64,000 bases of DNA from Gemmatimonadota bacterium (lineage in GTDB: Bacteria > Gemmatimonadota > Gemmatimonadetes > Longimicrobiales > Gaopeijiaceae), in contig JAWKQO010000004.1 in NCBI GenBank assembly GCA_041390105.1, forward strand, positions 248,001 to 312,000, read 5' to 3'. A program made the translations under genes and the position numbers. Each line of letters opens with the position of its first letter. Positions within the stretch are counted from its first letter, which is position 1. The notes under the pieces were generated by a model. That model was not told where the DNA came from. It ran no database searches and saw only the letters and a list, made by a program, of their open reading frames with translations. Positions 34,693 to 41,832 of the stretch are shown piece after piece.

Positions 34693-35826
34693 TCAGTGCT
34701 GCAATCGGAAGAGCTCGATGCGCGTTCCCGTGGGTCCGACCGAGACCGCTGGAACCCCCAGCCTCAGCCCCCCTCCCCCTTCGGTATCCACCGACACCAG
34801 GGAGCTCACGTCGCCATTGCGCCGCTTCGCGCCGCGGTAGGCCTCGATGGCGGTAATCACGGTCAGCGCCCCGGCGACTCCCAGCGCGGGAGCCAGATAG
34901 GGCCGGGTGCTGGTCTGATCGGCGATGTCGCCCGGGGGACACACGTTGTTCACCGGGATCGAGCGGCACTCGATCACGATGTCGTCGGAGAGCACTCCGA
35001 AGGCGACCAACCCACCGACGGCCCCCAGGACCACCGCCCCGATCAGCGGCCTTCCGGTATAGAAGTGACCTCCGCCCGGGAACACCCCCGCGGCCAGGGC
35101 GGTGCCCGGGCTGAAGCGAGCCACCGGATTGGCCAGCCGCTCCAGGGCGGCGCGTACGGCGGCCGCGTCTTCCGCCTCGGGAGCGAGCGCCAGGTAGCGT
35201 TCGAGGTTGCTGGTGGCCAGGGCGGTCTGCCCCAGCTGCGCGTAGACCAGCCCCCGGTTGTAGTAGGCCTCCGGCCATTCGGGAGCCGCTTCGATCGCAG
35301 CGGTGAAGGCCACCTCCGCCCCTTGGGCCCGGCCGAACTGGAAGCTGTTGACTCCGAGGCGGAACTGGCGGATGGCGTCCTCGGAGTAGGCGGCCGCCGG
35401 GTCGGGAGCGAGCTCCGCTACGCGGGCCTGCACCTCGGCCGACTCCGCCGACTCGGGCGCCAGGCTCAGATAGCGACAGTACTCCTCGAGCGCGCCCTGG
35501 CGGTCGGAGACCTCGTCGCTGGCCCGAGCCAGCAGGTAGGCGACATCTGGGTCCAGAGGGTCGAGCCGGGCCGCACGGCGGAGCAGGGAGCGCGCCTGCT
35601 GATGATCCCCGATGATGGCCGCCTGGGTGGCCGAAGTGGTCAGGCGCGCGGCTTCCTGGCGGTCGGCCTCCGTCACGAGACCCGGGTCGGGCGCCTCGAT
35701 GGCGGGGCAGATGCCGATCGTGCGCTCCGGCACCGCGGTCTTGATGGGGAGCTGCTGCGCCGCGAGGGGTGCGGTGACCGCCAAAGCGAGGCAGGCGCCC
35801 AGAAGACTTCGACCAGCCGATCTCAA
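34693..35826 (-). CDS. Secreted/membrane TPR protein
   Basis: 377 residues. The signal peptide is LLGACLALAVTAPLAAQ with cleavage after AAQ. TPR-like helices follow (about 60-250): AIIGDHQQARSLLRRAARLDPLDPDVAYLLA, EAYCRYLSLAPESAE and PEWPEAYYNRGLVYAQLGQTALATSNLERYLALAPEAED. Two hydrophobic helices (LIGAVVLGAVGGLVAFGVL and APALGVAGALTVITAIEAY) follow. The start is TTG at 35826, supported by TGGAGGTG just upstream. It is the first gene of the surface operon and precedes the 12-repeat lipoprotein by 7 bases, so it may help assemble or anchor that protein; this is inference from position. Confidence 0.72.
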   Translation of the reverse strand: MRSAGRSLLGACLALAVTAPLAAQQLPIKTAVPERTIGICPAIEAPDPGLVTEADRQEAARLTTSATQAAIIGDHQQARSLLRRAARLDPLDPDVAYLLARASDEVSDRQGALEEYCRYLSLAPESAESAEVQARVAELAPDPAAAYSEDAIRQFRLGVNSFQFGRAQGAEVAFTAAIEAAPEWPEAYYNRGLVYAQLGQTALATSNLERYLALAPEAEDAAAVRAALERLANPVARFSPGTALAAGVFPGGGHFYTGRPLIGAVVLGAVGGLVAFGVLSDDIVIECRSIPVNNVCPPGDIADQTSTRPYLAPALGVAGALTVITAIEAYRGAKRRNGDVSSLVSVDTEGGGGLRLGVPAVSVGPTGTRIELFRLQH

Positions 35827-35939
35827 AACACCTCCAGGGCCCGCGCCACGAGCGAAAACCCCGGACGCAGGCCGCGGACGCCCCGAAGCCTGAGGGGGCG
35901 CGCCGGGGAACCGTCCCGGGTCCCGACGCGGTACACGTC

Positions 35940-35970
35940 AAGGGGGTCCAAGCTAGTTACAATAACCGAA
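35940..35970. promoter_or_regulatory. AT-rich promoter region between divergent genes
   Basis: The gap 35827-36069 separates the surface operon from the cyclophilin gene. Within GC-rich sequence it holds a single AT-rich patch, TTACAATAACC, with a TACAAT -10-like hexamer at 35958-35963 on the plus strand. The same patch read on the minus strand (GGTTATTGTAA) could serve the surface operon. No other feature is visible in the gap. Confidence 0.35.
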
Positions 35971-36069
35971 CAGCGACAAGTAGATCCGGGCAGCCCTGGT
36001 CCGGGCGGCCTGGATCGGTGAGCTTGCGCCTTATCCCAGCAGCGCAGCCCAGACCGGAGACCGGACAAC

Positions 36070-36546
36070 GTGGCCAATCGCATCGCCCGCTTCGACACGA
36101 CCCTCGGGACCTTCCGCATCGAGCTCTTCGAAGATCGGGCTCCCTTGACCACCGGAAACTTCATCAGCTTGGTGGAGAAGGACTTCTACGACGGCGTCAT
36201 CTTCCACCGGGTGATCGACGGCTTCATGATCCAGGGCGGCGACCCCACGGGTACGGGTCGAGGTGGCCCGGGGCACACCATCAAGGACGAATTCCACAAG
36301 GAGCTGCGCCACGACGACGCAGGGATCCTCTCCATGGCCAACGCCGGGCCCAACAGCGGAGGATCCCAGTTCTTCGTCACCCTGGCCGCCACGCCCTGGC
36401 TGGACGGCAAGCATGCCGTCTTCGGGCGGGTCGTCGATGGAATGGACGTGGTGCGGAAGATCGGATCCACGCCCACGGGCGCGGGGGATCGGCCGCGCAC
36501 CGACGTCGTCATGGAGAAGGTCAGCCTGGAAAGCGCCCCCGAGTGA
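36070..36546 (+). CDS. Cyclophilin-type peptidyl-prolyl cis-trans isomerase
   Basis: 158 residues, a single cyclophilin domain without a signal peptide, hence cytoplasmic. It isomerises Xaa-Pro bonds. The active-site segments are VIFHRVIDGFMIQGGDPTGTG (catalytic Arg in FHR, Phe and Gln in FMIQGG), SMANAGPNSGGSQFF and a WLDGKHAVFGRV stretch containing the Trp-equivalent and His positions. The start is GTG with GGAGA 9 bases upstream. It is convergent with yajQ and the two share a strong hairpin. Confidence 0.93.
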   Translation: MANRIARFDTTLGTFRIELFEDRAPLTTGNFISLVEKDFYDGVIFHRVIDGFMIQGGDPTGTGRGGPGHTIKDEFHKELRHDDAGILSMANAGPNSGGSQFFVTLAATPWLDGKHAVFGRVVDGMDVVRKIGSTPTGAGDRPRTDVVMEKVSLESAPE

Positions 36547-36609
36547 TGCGCCCGGGTCGGGTGCGCCTGCGCCCGACGCACTCCCGAACAGCCTACCCGC
36601 GGGCCCCGG

Positions 36610-36633
36610 GACGCTGGGGCCCGCCCCAGCGTC
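36610..36633. terminator. Bidirectional hairpin between cyclophilin and yajQ genes
   Basis: GACGCTGGGG (36610-36619) pairs perfectly with CCCCAGCGTC (36624-36633) across a CCCG tetraloop. It lies between two convergent genes and overlaps the first two bases of the yajQ stop codon (TGA, read at 36632-36634). No T-run follows, which is common in GC-rich genomes. Confidence 0.6.
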
Positions 36634-37132
36634 AGCGGTAGTTCCCGAAGGTCAGCTCGACCCCGTAGTCCTTGCCCTTGAGGAACGCGATCACCTCCTG
36701 CAGTGAATCGCGGGAGGGGCTCTGCACGCGAAGCTGATCGCCCTGGATCTGCGCCTGCACCTTCTTCAGCTTCAGATCGCGGATGTCCTTGGCGATCTCC
36801 TTGGCGGTATCGGAGGGGATGCCCTGCTTGAGTCGGATGACTTGGCGGGCGCGGCCCAGGGAGCCTGCGTCGACGTTCCCTGGATCGAGGTTCCGCACGG
36901 GAACCTGGCGACGCACCATGCGCTCCTTGAGCACGCCCAGCAATGCCTCCAGGCGGTACTCGTCGTCGGCCTCGAGCTTGAGCGCGCCTTCCTTGCGATC
37001 GAGCTCGATGGTGCACTGGGTGCCCTTGAAGTCGAAGCGCTGGGCGATTTCCTTGAGGGCCTGGTTGACGGCGTTGTCGACCTCCTGCAGGTCGACTCCG
37101 GTCGTCACGTCGAAAGAGTAGGTCTCGGCCAT
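36632..37132 (-). CDS. YajQ/UPF0234 family nucleotide-binding protein
   Basis: 166 residues, the full YajQ length, with two ferredoxin-like halves. Landmarks: MAETYSFDVTTGVDLQEVDNA, the Q-R-F-D-F-K-G core, LEADDEYRLEAL, the RQVIRLKQGIPSDTAKEIAKDI middle and KVQAQIQGDQLRVQSPSRDSLQEVI. Some YajQ proteins bind cyclic di-GMP and act with transcription factors; others bind RNA or nucleotides. Which applies here cannot be told. Cytoplasmic, no partner gene adjacent. It is convergent with the cyclophilin gene and divergent from the sugar dehydrogenase. Confidence 0.93.
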   Translation of the reverse strand: MAETYSFDVTTGVDLQEVDNAVNQALKEIAQRFDFKGTQCTIELDRKEGALKLEADDEYRLEALLGVLKERMVRRQVPVRNLDPGNVDAGSLGRARQVIRLKQGIPSDTAKEIAKDIRDLKLKKVQAQIQGDQLRVQSPSRDSLQEVIAFLKGKDYGVELTFGNYR

Positions 37133-37234
37133 CGATCCATCCGTTCAGGGTGCGAGCCGCCCGCTGGCGGGGACGCACGAAGTGGAACACGGACCCCGAG
37201 GACCGGTCAACTGGGTGGGCGGGTACCGTTGGAG

Positions 37235-38452
37235 ATGCGCACACGCCCCGCACCACCGTCCACCGACCCGTGTGTTCCGCCCAGGCCGGTGCGGCTGCAC
37301 CGCACGCGGACCCGGAGCCGGCTCCGCCTGGCGATCGCCACCCTCCTTTCCGGCACCGCCGCCTGCGGGAACCCCTCCGACCCACCGCCCCTGGAGAGCG
37401 GACTGGCCTTGGAGGAGGTGGCCAGGGGCCTCGAGGCACCGGTGTTCCTCACCGGCCTCGCCGGCGATCCCCGCCTGTTCGTGGTGGAGCAGCCCGGGCG
37501 CGTCCGCATCGTCCGCGATGGGCAGCTCGAGCCCGGGGCCTTCCTCGACATCGCCGCCCGCGTGGGGTCGGGGGGAGAGCGGGGCCTGCTCTCCATCGCC
37601 TTCGCGCCCGACTACTCGACCTCGGGCCACGTGTTCGTCTACTACACGAACACGGCCGGCGACACGCGCGTGGCGCGCTTCGAGCGTGCAGCCGACCCCG
37701 ATCGCCTGGACCCCGCGTCCGAACGCGTGTACCTGCAACTCGACCAACCGTTCAGCAACCACAACGGAGGCCAACTGGCTTTCGGTCCCGACGGATACCT
37801 CTACATCGGTCTGGGAGACGGCGGCAGCGGCGGCGATCCCCTGAACTCGGGACAGGATACCAGCACACTCCTGGGCTCCATTCTGCGCATCGATGTCTCC
37901 TCCCCACCGCCCTACCATATTCCGCCAGACAACCCCTTGGTAGGCGAGGCAGGTGCGCGCCCCGAGATCTGGGCCTGGGGGCTCCGCAATCCGTGGCGGT
38001 TCTCGTTCGATGCTCCGAGCTCGACGCTGTACATCGGTGACGTAGGCCAGAACCAATGGGAGGAGATCGATGCGCGCCCCGTCTCCGAGGGGGGCTTGAA
38101 CTACGGGTGGCGCATCCGCGAGGGACTCGAGTGCTTCGCAGCCGCGGGCTGCGCCACCCAGGACCTCGTCGATCCGGTGGTCGTCTACTCCCACTCCGAG
38201 GGGTGCTCCGTCACGGGAGGCTACGTCTATCGGGGCGCACGCATCCCCTCCCTCCAGGGACGCTATCTCTACGGGGACTACTGTGGCGGCTGGATTCGCA
38301 GCTTCCTGTTGTCCGGGGGCGTGGCCACGGAGCAGCGACAGCTCGACCTGCCTGAGGTCCCCAATCTCTCCTCGTTCGGCATCGACGCCGCCGGCGAGGT
38401 CTACGCGCTGAGCTTGAGTGGGCTCGTCTACCGTATCGCTCCGGCACCCTAG
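37235..38452 (+). CDS. PQQ-dependent sugar dehydrogenase-like lipoprotein (Gdh-B/YliI family)
   Basis: 405 residues. The signal region ends in LLSGTAAC (Cys44), a lipobox, so it is exported and lipid-anchored. The six-bladed quinoprotein propeller pattern is clear: LEAPVFLTGLAGDPRLFVVEQ, GGERGLLSIAFAPDY, NHNGGQLAFGPDGYLYIGLGDGG, GSILRIDV, WAWGLRNPWRFSFD, YIGDVGQNQWEEID and VTGGYVYRG. Family enzymes oxidise aldose sugars or sorbosone with PQQ; no PQQ synthesis genes are in the window. The ATG at 37235 gives a long N-terminus and has GGAG almost touching it; a GTG about 54 bases further on is an alternative start. Confidence 0.85.
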   Translation: MRTRPAPPSTDPCVPPRPVRLHRTRTRSRLRLAIATLLSGTAACGNPSDPPPLESGLALEEVARGLEAPVFLTGLAGDPRLFVVEQPGRVRIVRDGQLEPGAFLDIAARVGSGGERGLLSIAFAPDYSTSGHVFVYYTNTAGDTRVARFERAADPDRLDPASERVYLQLDQPFSNHNGGQLAFGPDGYLYIGLGDGGSGGDPLNSGQDTSTLLGSILRIDVSSPPPYHIPPDNPLVGEAGARPEIWAWGLRNPWRFSFDAPSSTLYIGDVGQNQWEEIDARPVSEGGLNYGWRIREGLECFAAAGCATQDLVDPVVVYSHSEGCSVTGGYVYRGARIPSLQGRYLYGDYCGGWIRSFLLSGGVATEQRQLDLPEVPNLSSFGIDAAGEVYALSLSGLVYRIAPAP

Positions 38453-38515
38453 TGCCGTCTCCGCGACCTCCTTCGAAACTCCAGCCTCACCGCTCCCGTA
38501 GTCGATCTGGAACTC

Positions 38516-38549
38516 CGATATATCGTGAGGGATAGTATTCGATATATCG
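38516..38549. promoter_or_regulatory. Twin palindromic operators upstream of padR
   Basis: CGATATATCG occurs at 38516-38525 and again at 38540-38549, 24 bases apart start to start, within AT-rich sequence in a GC-rich genome. Each copy is a perfect palindrome. Position (35-68 bases before the padR ATG) and PadR-family habit suggest autoregulation; a -10-like TAGTAT lies between them. Confidence 0.65.
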
Positions 38550-38583
38550 GCTCAGGCGACGGCGGCCCTTCGAGGAGGGATCA

Positions 38584-39327
38584 ATGCGGTTCTCGGAGTT
38601 CTTCGGGTGCGAGTGGGTGGATCTGGGCGGTGGACGGTTCCGGGGCGGGCTCTTCGACCGCGGGGACCTGAAGTTCATGATCCTCAAGGTGATCGCCGGT
38701 CGGCCCATGCACGGATACGAGGTGATGCGGGCCTTGGAGGAGGAGTCCCGAGGCTGCTACCGGGCCAGCCCGGGCTCGGTCTACCCCACCCTGCAGATGC
38801 TCGAGGACGAGGGGTTCCTCACCTCGGAGAAGCAGGACGGGAAGCGGGTCTACTCGGTCACCCCCGAGGGGGAGGCGTACCTGGCCGAACACGAGGAGAA
38901 GGTCAAGAAGATCGATGAGCGCATCCGCGAAGCCACGGAGAAGTTCTTCGGTCAGGACATGAAGAACCTGGTGGACTCGTTCTCCAAGCTGGCCGAAGAG
39001 ACCTTCGAGGGAGCATTCAAGTGGACCGAGGACGCGGACTTCATGGGCCACGTCAAGGAGATCCTGGACTCCGCCTCGGAGCGCATCGAGGAAGCGCGCG
39101 GCGCCGCCCGGGAAGCGCGCCGCGCTGCGCGTGACGCCAGCCGCGCCGCTCGGGAGGCCGCCCGCGAGGCGGCGCGCGGTGCCAAGGAGGCCGCCTGGGA
39201 AGCGGCGCGGGAGGCCCAGCAGGCCGCCCAGCGCGCCCGCGACGCGGCCCGGGAGGCTGCCGAGGCACGACGGGCTGCCGCGAGCGAGCAGGGCACTCCC
39301 CCCGAGGAGGAAGGCGCGCCGGCCTGA
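38584..39327 (+). CDS. PadR-family transcriptional regulator with long Ala-rich C-terminal helix
   Basis: 247 residues. The winged-helix PadR domain spans about 25-105: GDLKFMILKVIAGRPMHGYEVMRALEEES, the SPGSVYPTLQMLEDEGFLTSE recognition region and the wing GKRVYSVTPEGEAYL. Helical linker residues 105-165 follow. From about 165 to 235 there is a near-continuous Ala/Arg/Glu helix (AREARRAARDASRAAREAA and similar) ending in an acidic tail. Ordinary PadR proteins have a short C-terminal dimer helix of about 60-80 residues, so this tail is an extension. Its amphipathic pattern could mediate oligomer or membrane contact. It is preceded by twin CGATATATCG palindromes and a GAGGAGG Shine-Dalgarno sequence. 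Target genes unknown. Confidence 0.88.
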   Translation: MRFSEFFGCEWVDLGGGRFRGGLFDRGDLKFMILKVIAGRPMHGYEVMRALEEESRGCYRASPGSVYPTLQMLEDEGFLTSEKQDGKRVYSVTPEGEAYLAEHEEKVKKIDERIREATEKFFGQDMKNLVDSFSKLAEETFEGAFKWTEDADFMGHVKEILDSASERIEEARGAAREARRAARDASRAAREAAREAARGAKEAAWEAAREAQQAAQRARDAAREAAEARRAAASEQGTPPEEEGAPA

Positions 39328-39347
39328 CGCCCTGGCCGCAGACGAAC

Positions 39348-39381
39348 GAGGCCTCGGTCGCCTTCGGGCGGCCGGGGCCTC
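39348..39381. terminator. Very stable UUCG-loop hairpin between padR and msrQ
   Basis: Bases 39348-39362 pair with 39367-39381 over 15 positions (13 Watson-Crick, 2 G-T) around a TTCG tetraloop closed by C-G. It lies between the convergent ends of padR and msrQ and most likely terminates both. Confidence 0.75.
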
Positions 39382-39413
39382 TCACACAGCGACCGAGGGT
39401 ACCTCGTCGTCGC

Positions 39414-40058
39414 CTAGACCCCCACCACCACTTCCGGCCCCTCCCTGCGGGTCGGCCCGGCCGAAGCGCGCGGCCCCGGGCGACGCCACAGCACCCTGAG
39501 CGCCATCAGTCCGGCGAACACCAGCGCCGCCACCAGCGGCCAGCGGGTATCGGCCTTCACCTGCCACCAGTAGTGGATCACGACGAGCGGAGCAGCCAGG
39601 TATACCAACCGGTGCAGCTTCTGCCAGCGACGTCCCAGTCGCCGCGTCCATCCCTGCGTCGAGGTCACGGCCAACGCCGTGAGGATGAGAAAGGCCGCCG
39701 TGCCCACGGTGATGTAGGGGCGCTTGGCGACGTCTTCCAGGATGAATCCCCAGTCGAAGGTCTGGTCGAGCCCCAGGTAGGTCAGCATGTGCAGCGTCGC
39801 GTAGAAGAACGAAAACAGACCGAGCGGCCGACGCGCCTTGACCAGGGAGTTGCGCCCGCTGATGCGACGCAGTGGGGTGACCAGCAGGGTCACCAGCAGA
39901 AGGATCAGGGCCCAGTGGCCGCTGAACTCGATCAGCGTCTCGATGGGGTTGGCGCCCAGCCCCTCACGGCGTACGCGCAACGCGAGCAGCACGAACGGGA
40001 ACAACCCCAGGGTCCAGACCAGACCTCGGACCAGACGGGCTTCTCGTTTGGCGTTCAT
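39414..40058 (-). CDS. msrQ: MsrQ, heme b membrane subunit of the periplasmic Met-sulfoxide reductase
   Basis: 214 residues with six or so membrane helices of the ferric-reductase-like family. Motifs: NPIETLIEFSGHWAL (first heme His), PLRRISGRNSLVKARRPLGL, FYATLHMLTYLGLDQ (His), and WQKLHRLVYLAAPLVVIHYWW (two His). It passes electrons from the quinone pool or flavin to MsrP. The ATG at 40058 follows the msrP stop by 28 bases; a start at 40106 that overlaps msrP is possible. Gene order msrP-msrQ is standard. Confidence 0.93.
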   Translation of the reverse strand: MNAKREARLVRGLVWTLGLFPFVLLALRVRREGLGANPIETLIEFSGHWALILLLVTLLVTPLRRISGRNSLVKARRPLGLFSFFYATLHMLTYLGLDQTFDWGFILEDVAKRPYITVGTAAFLILTALAVTSTQGWTRRLGRRWQKLHRLVYLAAPLVVIHYWWQVKADTRWPLVAALVFAGLMALRVLWRRPGPRASAGPTRREGPEVVVGV

Positions 40059-40086
40059 GGGCAAGCGAAACCGGGGCGCGGTCGCC

Positions 40087-41097
40087 TCAGTAGAGGCGCC
40101 GCGCATCCATGCCGGCGTAGAGTTGGCCCACCTGCTCGGCGTACCCGTTGAGCATCAACGTGGGCCGGCGGCGGAGCTCGCCGATGCGGCGCTCCCGAGC
40201 CTGACTCCAACGGGGATGGTCGACCTCCGGATTCACGTTGGCGAAGAAGCCGTATTCACGGGCGTTTTGCACCTGCCACGTGTTCAGAGGCTGCTCCGCG
40301 ACGAGGTCCATCTTCACGATCGACTTCACACCCTTGAACCCGTACTTCCATGGCACCACCAGCCGGAGCGGCGCCCCATTCTGGTTGAGCAGGTCCTCTC
40401 CGTAGACCCCGGTCACCATCAGCGTCAACGGATGCATGGCTTCGTCGAGACGAAGTCCCTCCACGTAGGGCCAATCCAGGATCGGGCGGCGCTGCCCCAC
40501 CATCTCCGACGGACGCACCACAGTCTCGAATCGCACATATCGCGCTGCGGGCGTGGGCTCCACCCGCGCGAGGATGTCCTTCAACGGGACCCCCCTCCAG
40601 GGGATCACCATCGACCAGGCCTCCACGCAGCGGTGGCGGTAGATCCGGTCTTCCATCCTGGCCGGCTTGAGGAACTCCTCCAGCCCGTAGGAGCCCGGCT
40701 TGGCCACCAGGCCACCGACTTCGAGCGTCCAGGGCTTGGGCTGGAAAGGACCCGCGTTCTTGGCGGGATCGCCCTTGCCGGTGCCGAATTCGTAGAAGTT
40801 GTTGTAGCTCGTCACGTCGTCGTACGGCGTGAGCGTATCACCCTGCTCGTCCTTGAACCCTGCGAACGCCCCACGCCCGTTTCGCAGAACCGGCTCTTGG
40901 CCTTCGCGGAGGAGAGGAACCCCAATACCGGCCGGCACCTGTTGCGCGGCAAGGGTCTCCGGCCCGACCAGATGTTCGAGCGCACCTGCCGCGACCAGCG
41001 CGCCCGCGCCGACCTTCAGGAAGTCGCGGCGGTCGACATAGAGGCCACGGGGAGTGATCTCCGACGAAGGGATTCCCTTGGAGGTCCGGATCAGCAT
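40087..41097 (-). CDS. msrP: MsrP, periplasmic molybdopterin methionine-sulfoxide reductase
   Basis: 336 residues. A Tat signal (DRRDFLKVGAGALVAAGALE) exports the folded molybdoenzyme. The molybdenum Cys is in RHRCVEAWSMVIPW (Cys157). Other family segments: SYNNFYEFGTGKGDPA, WRGVPLKDIL, RRPILDWPYVEGLRLDEA, LLNQNGAPLRLVVPWKYGFK and SIVKMDLV. It repairs oxidised methionine in periplasmic proteins together with MsrQ just downstream. The ATG at 41097 has AGGA 5 bases upstream; the frame extends further but without conservation. Divergent from the cytochrome c gene. Confidence 0.95.
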   Translation of the reverse strand: MLIRTSKGIPSSEITPRGLYVDRRDFLKVGAGALVAAGALEHLVGPETLAAQQVPAGIGVPLLREGQEPVLRNGRGAFAGFKDEQGDTLTPYDDVTSYNNFYEFGTGKGDPAKNAGPFQPKPWTLEVGGLVAKPGSYGLEEFLKPARMEDRIYRHRCVEAWSMVIPWRGVPLKDILARVEPTPAARYVRFETVVRPSEMVGQRRPILDWPYVEGLRLDEAMHPLTLMVTGVYGEDLLNQNGAPLRLVVPWKYGFKGVKSIVKMDLVAEQPLNTWQVQNAREYGFFANVNPEVDHPRWSQARERRIGELRRRPTLMLNGYAEQVGQLYAGMDARRLY

Positions 41098-41321
41098 GGG
41101 TTCCTGTCCTGGGTTCGGGCTGGCCCCGTTCCGGGGTCCATCGTAGAACGCACCCTCGGATCGCAAGGTTCCCTCCAGCCAGCGAGCGCGCAACCAAGCC
41201 GTTTTCGCGCGGCCGGGCCGTTCCATGGAACAAGGGGGACGTTCCGTCGCCGAGCCGCTTGCCTGCTCCCTGCATCGATTCTAGCGTTGGCGTTCCCCCT
41301 CCACTCCAGCCCATCGGTGCC

Positions 41322-41807
41322 ATGACGCCTGGATCCTCCGCGCGCTGCCCCTCCCCCTGTCTTGCCTTGGTCCTGCTCGCCGGTCTCGCGGGGTGCGCGT
41401 CCGGCACGCCCGCCAATACCGGCCCCGCCCAGCCCTCGGCGCCGACCGCGACGCCGGCGGCGGCCCAGCCCGCGGTGACCGGTGCGAATGCCGGGATCTA
41501 CACGGCCCGTCAAGCCGACCGCGGCCAGGAGCAGTTCGACGTCTCCTGCTCGGAATGTCACGCCACCTCCGAGTTCCGAGGTCGTCAGTTCATGTTCTCC
41601 TGGGGTCGGCGGTCGGTGGGCGACCTCTTTCGCCATATCGTCGACAACATGCCCGAGGACAATCCAGGGAGCCTCACCGCGCAGCAGTATGTCGACGTCG
41701 TCGCCTACATCCTGGAGCTGAACGACTTCCCCAAGGGTGACGTGGAGCTCCCGCCCGACGAAGACGTCCTGCGCACGCATCGCATGACGTCGACCAACGA
41801 TCGCTAG
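41322..41807 (+). CDS. Lipoprotein c-type cytochrome
   Basis: 161 residues. The signal peptide ends in LLAGLAGC (Cys25), a lipobox, followed by an Ala/Pro-rich linker to about residue 55. One heme c site is visible: CSECH (Cys76, Cys79, His80). Met110 in VDNMPEDNPG is the likely distal ligand. The class I cytochrome helix TAQQYVDVVAYILELN closes the fold. The gene is 25 bases upstream of a Tat-exported flavoprotein on the same strand, so the cytochrome is probably its electron acceptor. Divergent from msrP. Confidence 0.88.
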   Translation: MTPGSSARCPSPCLALVLLAGLAGCASGTPANTGPAQPSAPTATPAAAQPAVTGANAGIYTARQADRGQEQFDVSCSECHATSEFRGRQFMFSWGRRSVGDLFRHIVDNMPEDNPGSLTAQQYVDVVAYILELNDFPKGDVELPPDEDVLRTHRMTSTNDR

Positions 41808-41832
41808 CCCGCCGCCACAAGGAGACTCCGAC

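Noticed and set aside
35827..36069. A possible riboswitch or leader in the 243-base gap before the cyclophilin gene.
   Set aside because: No conserved leader pattern seen; only one AT-rich promoter-like patch.
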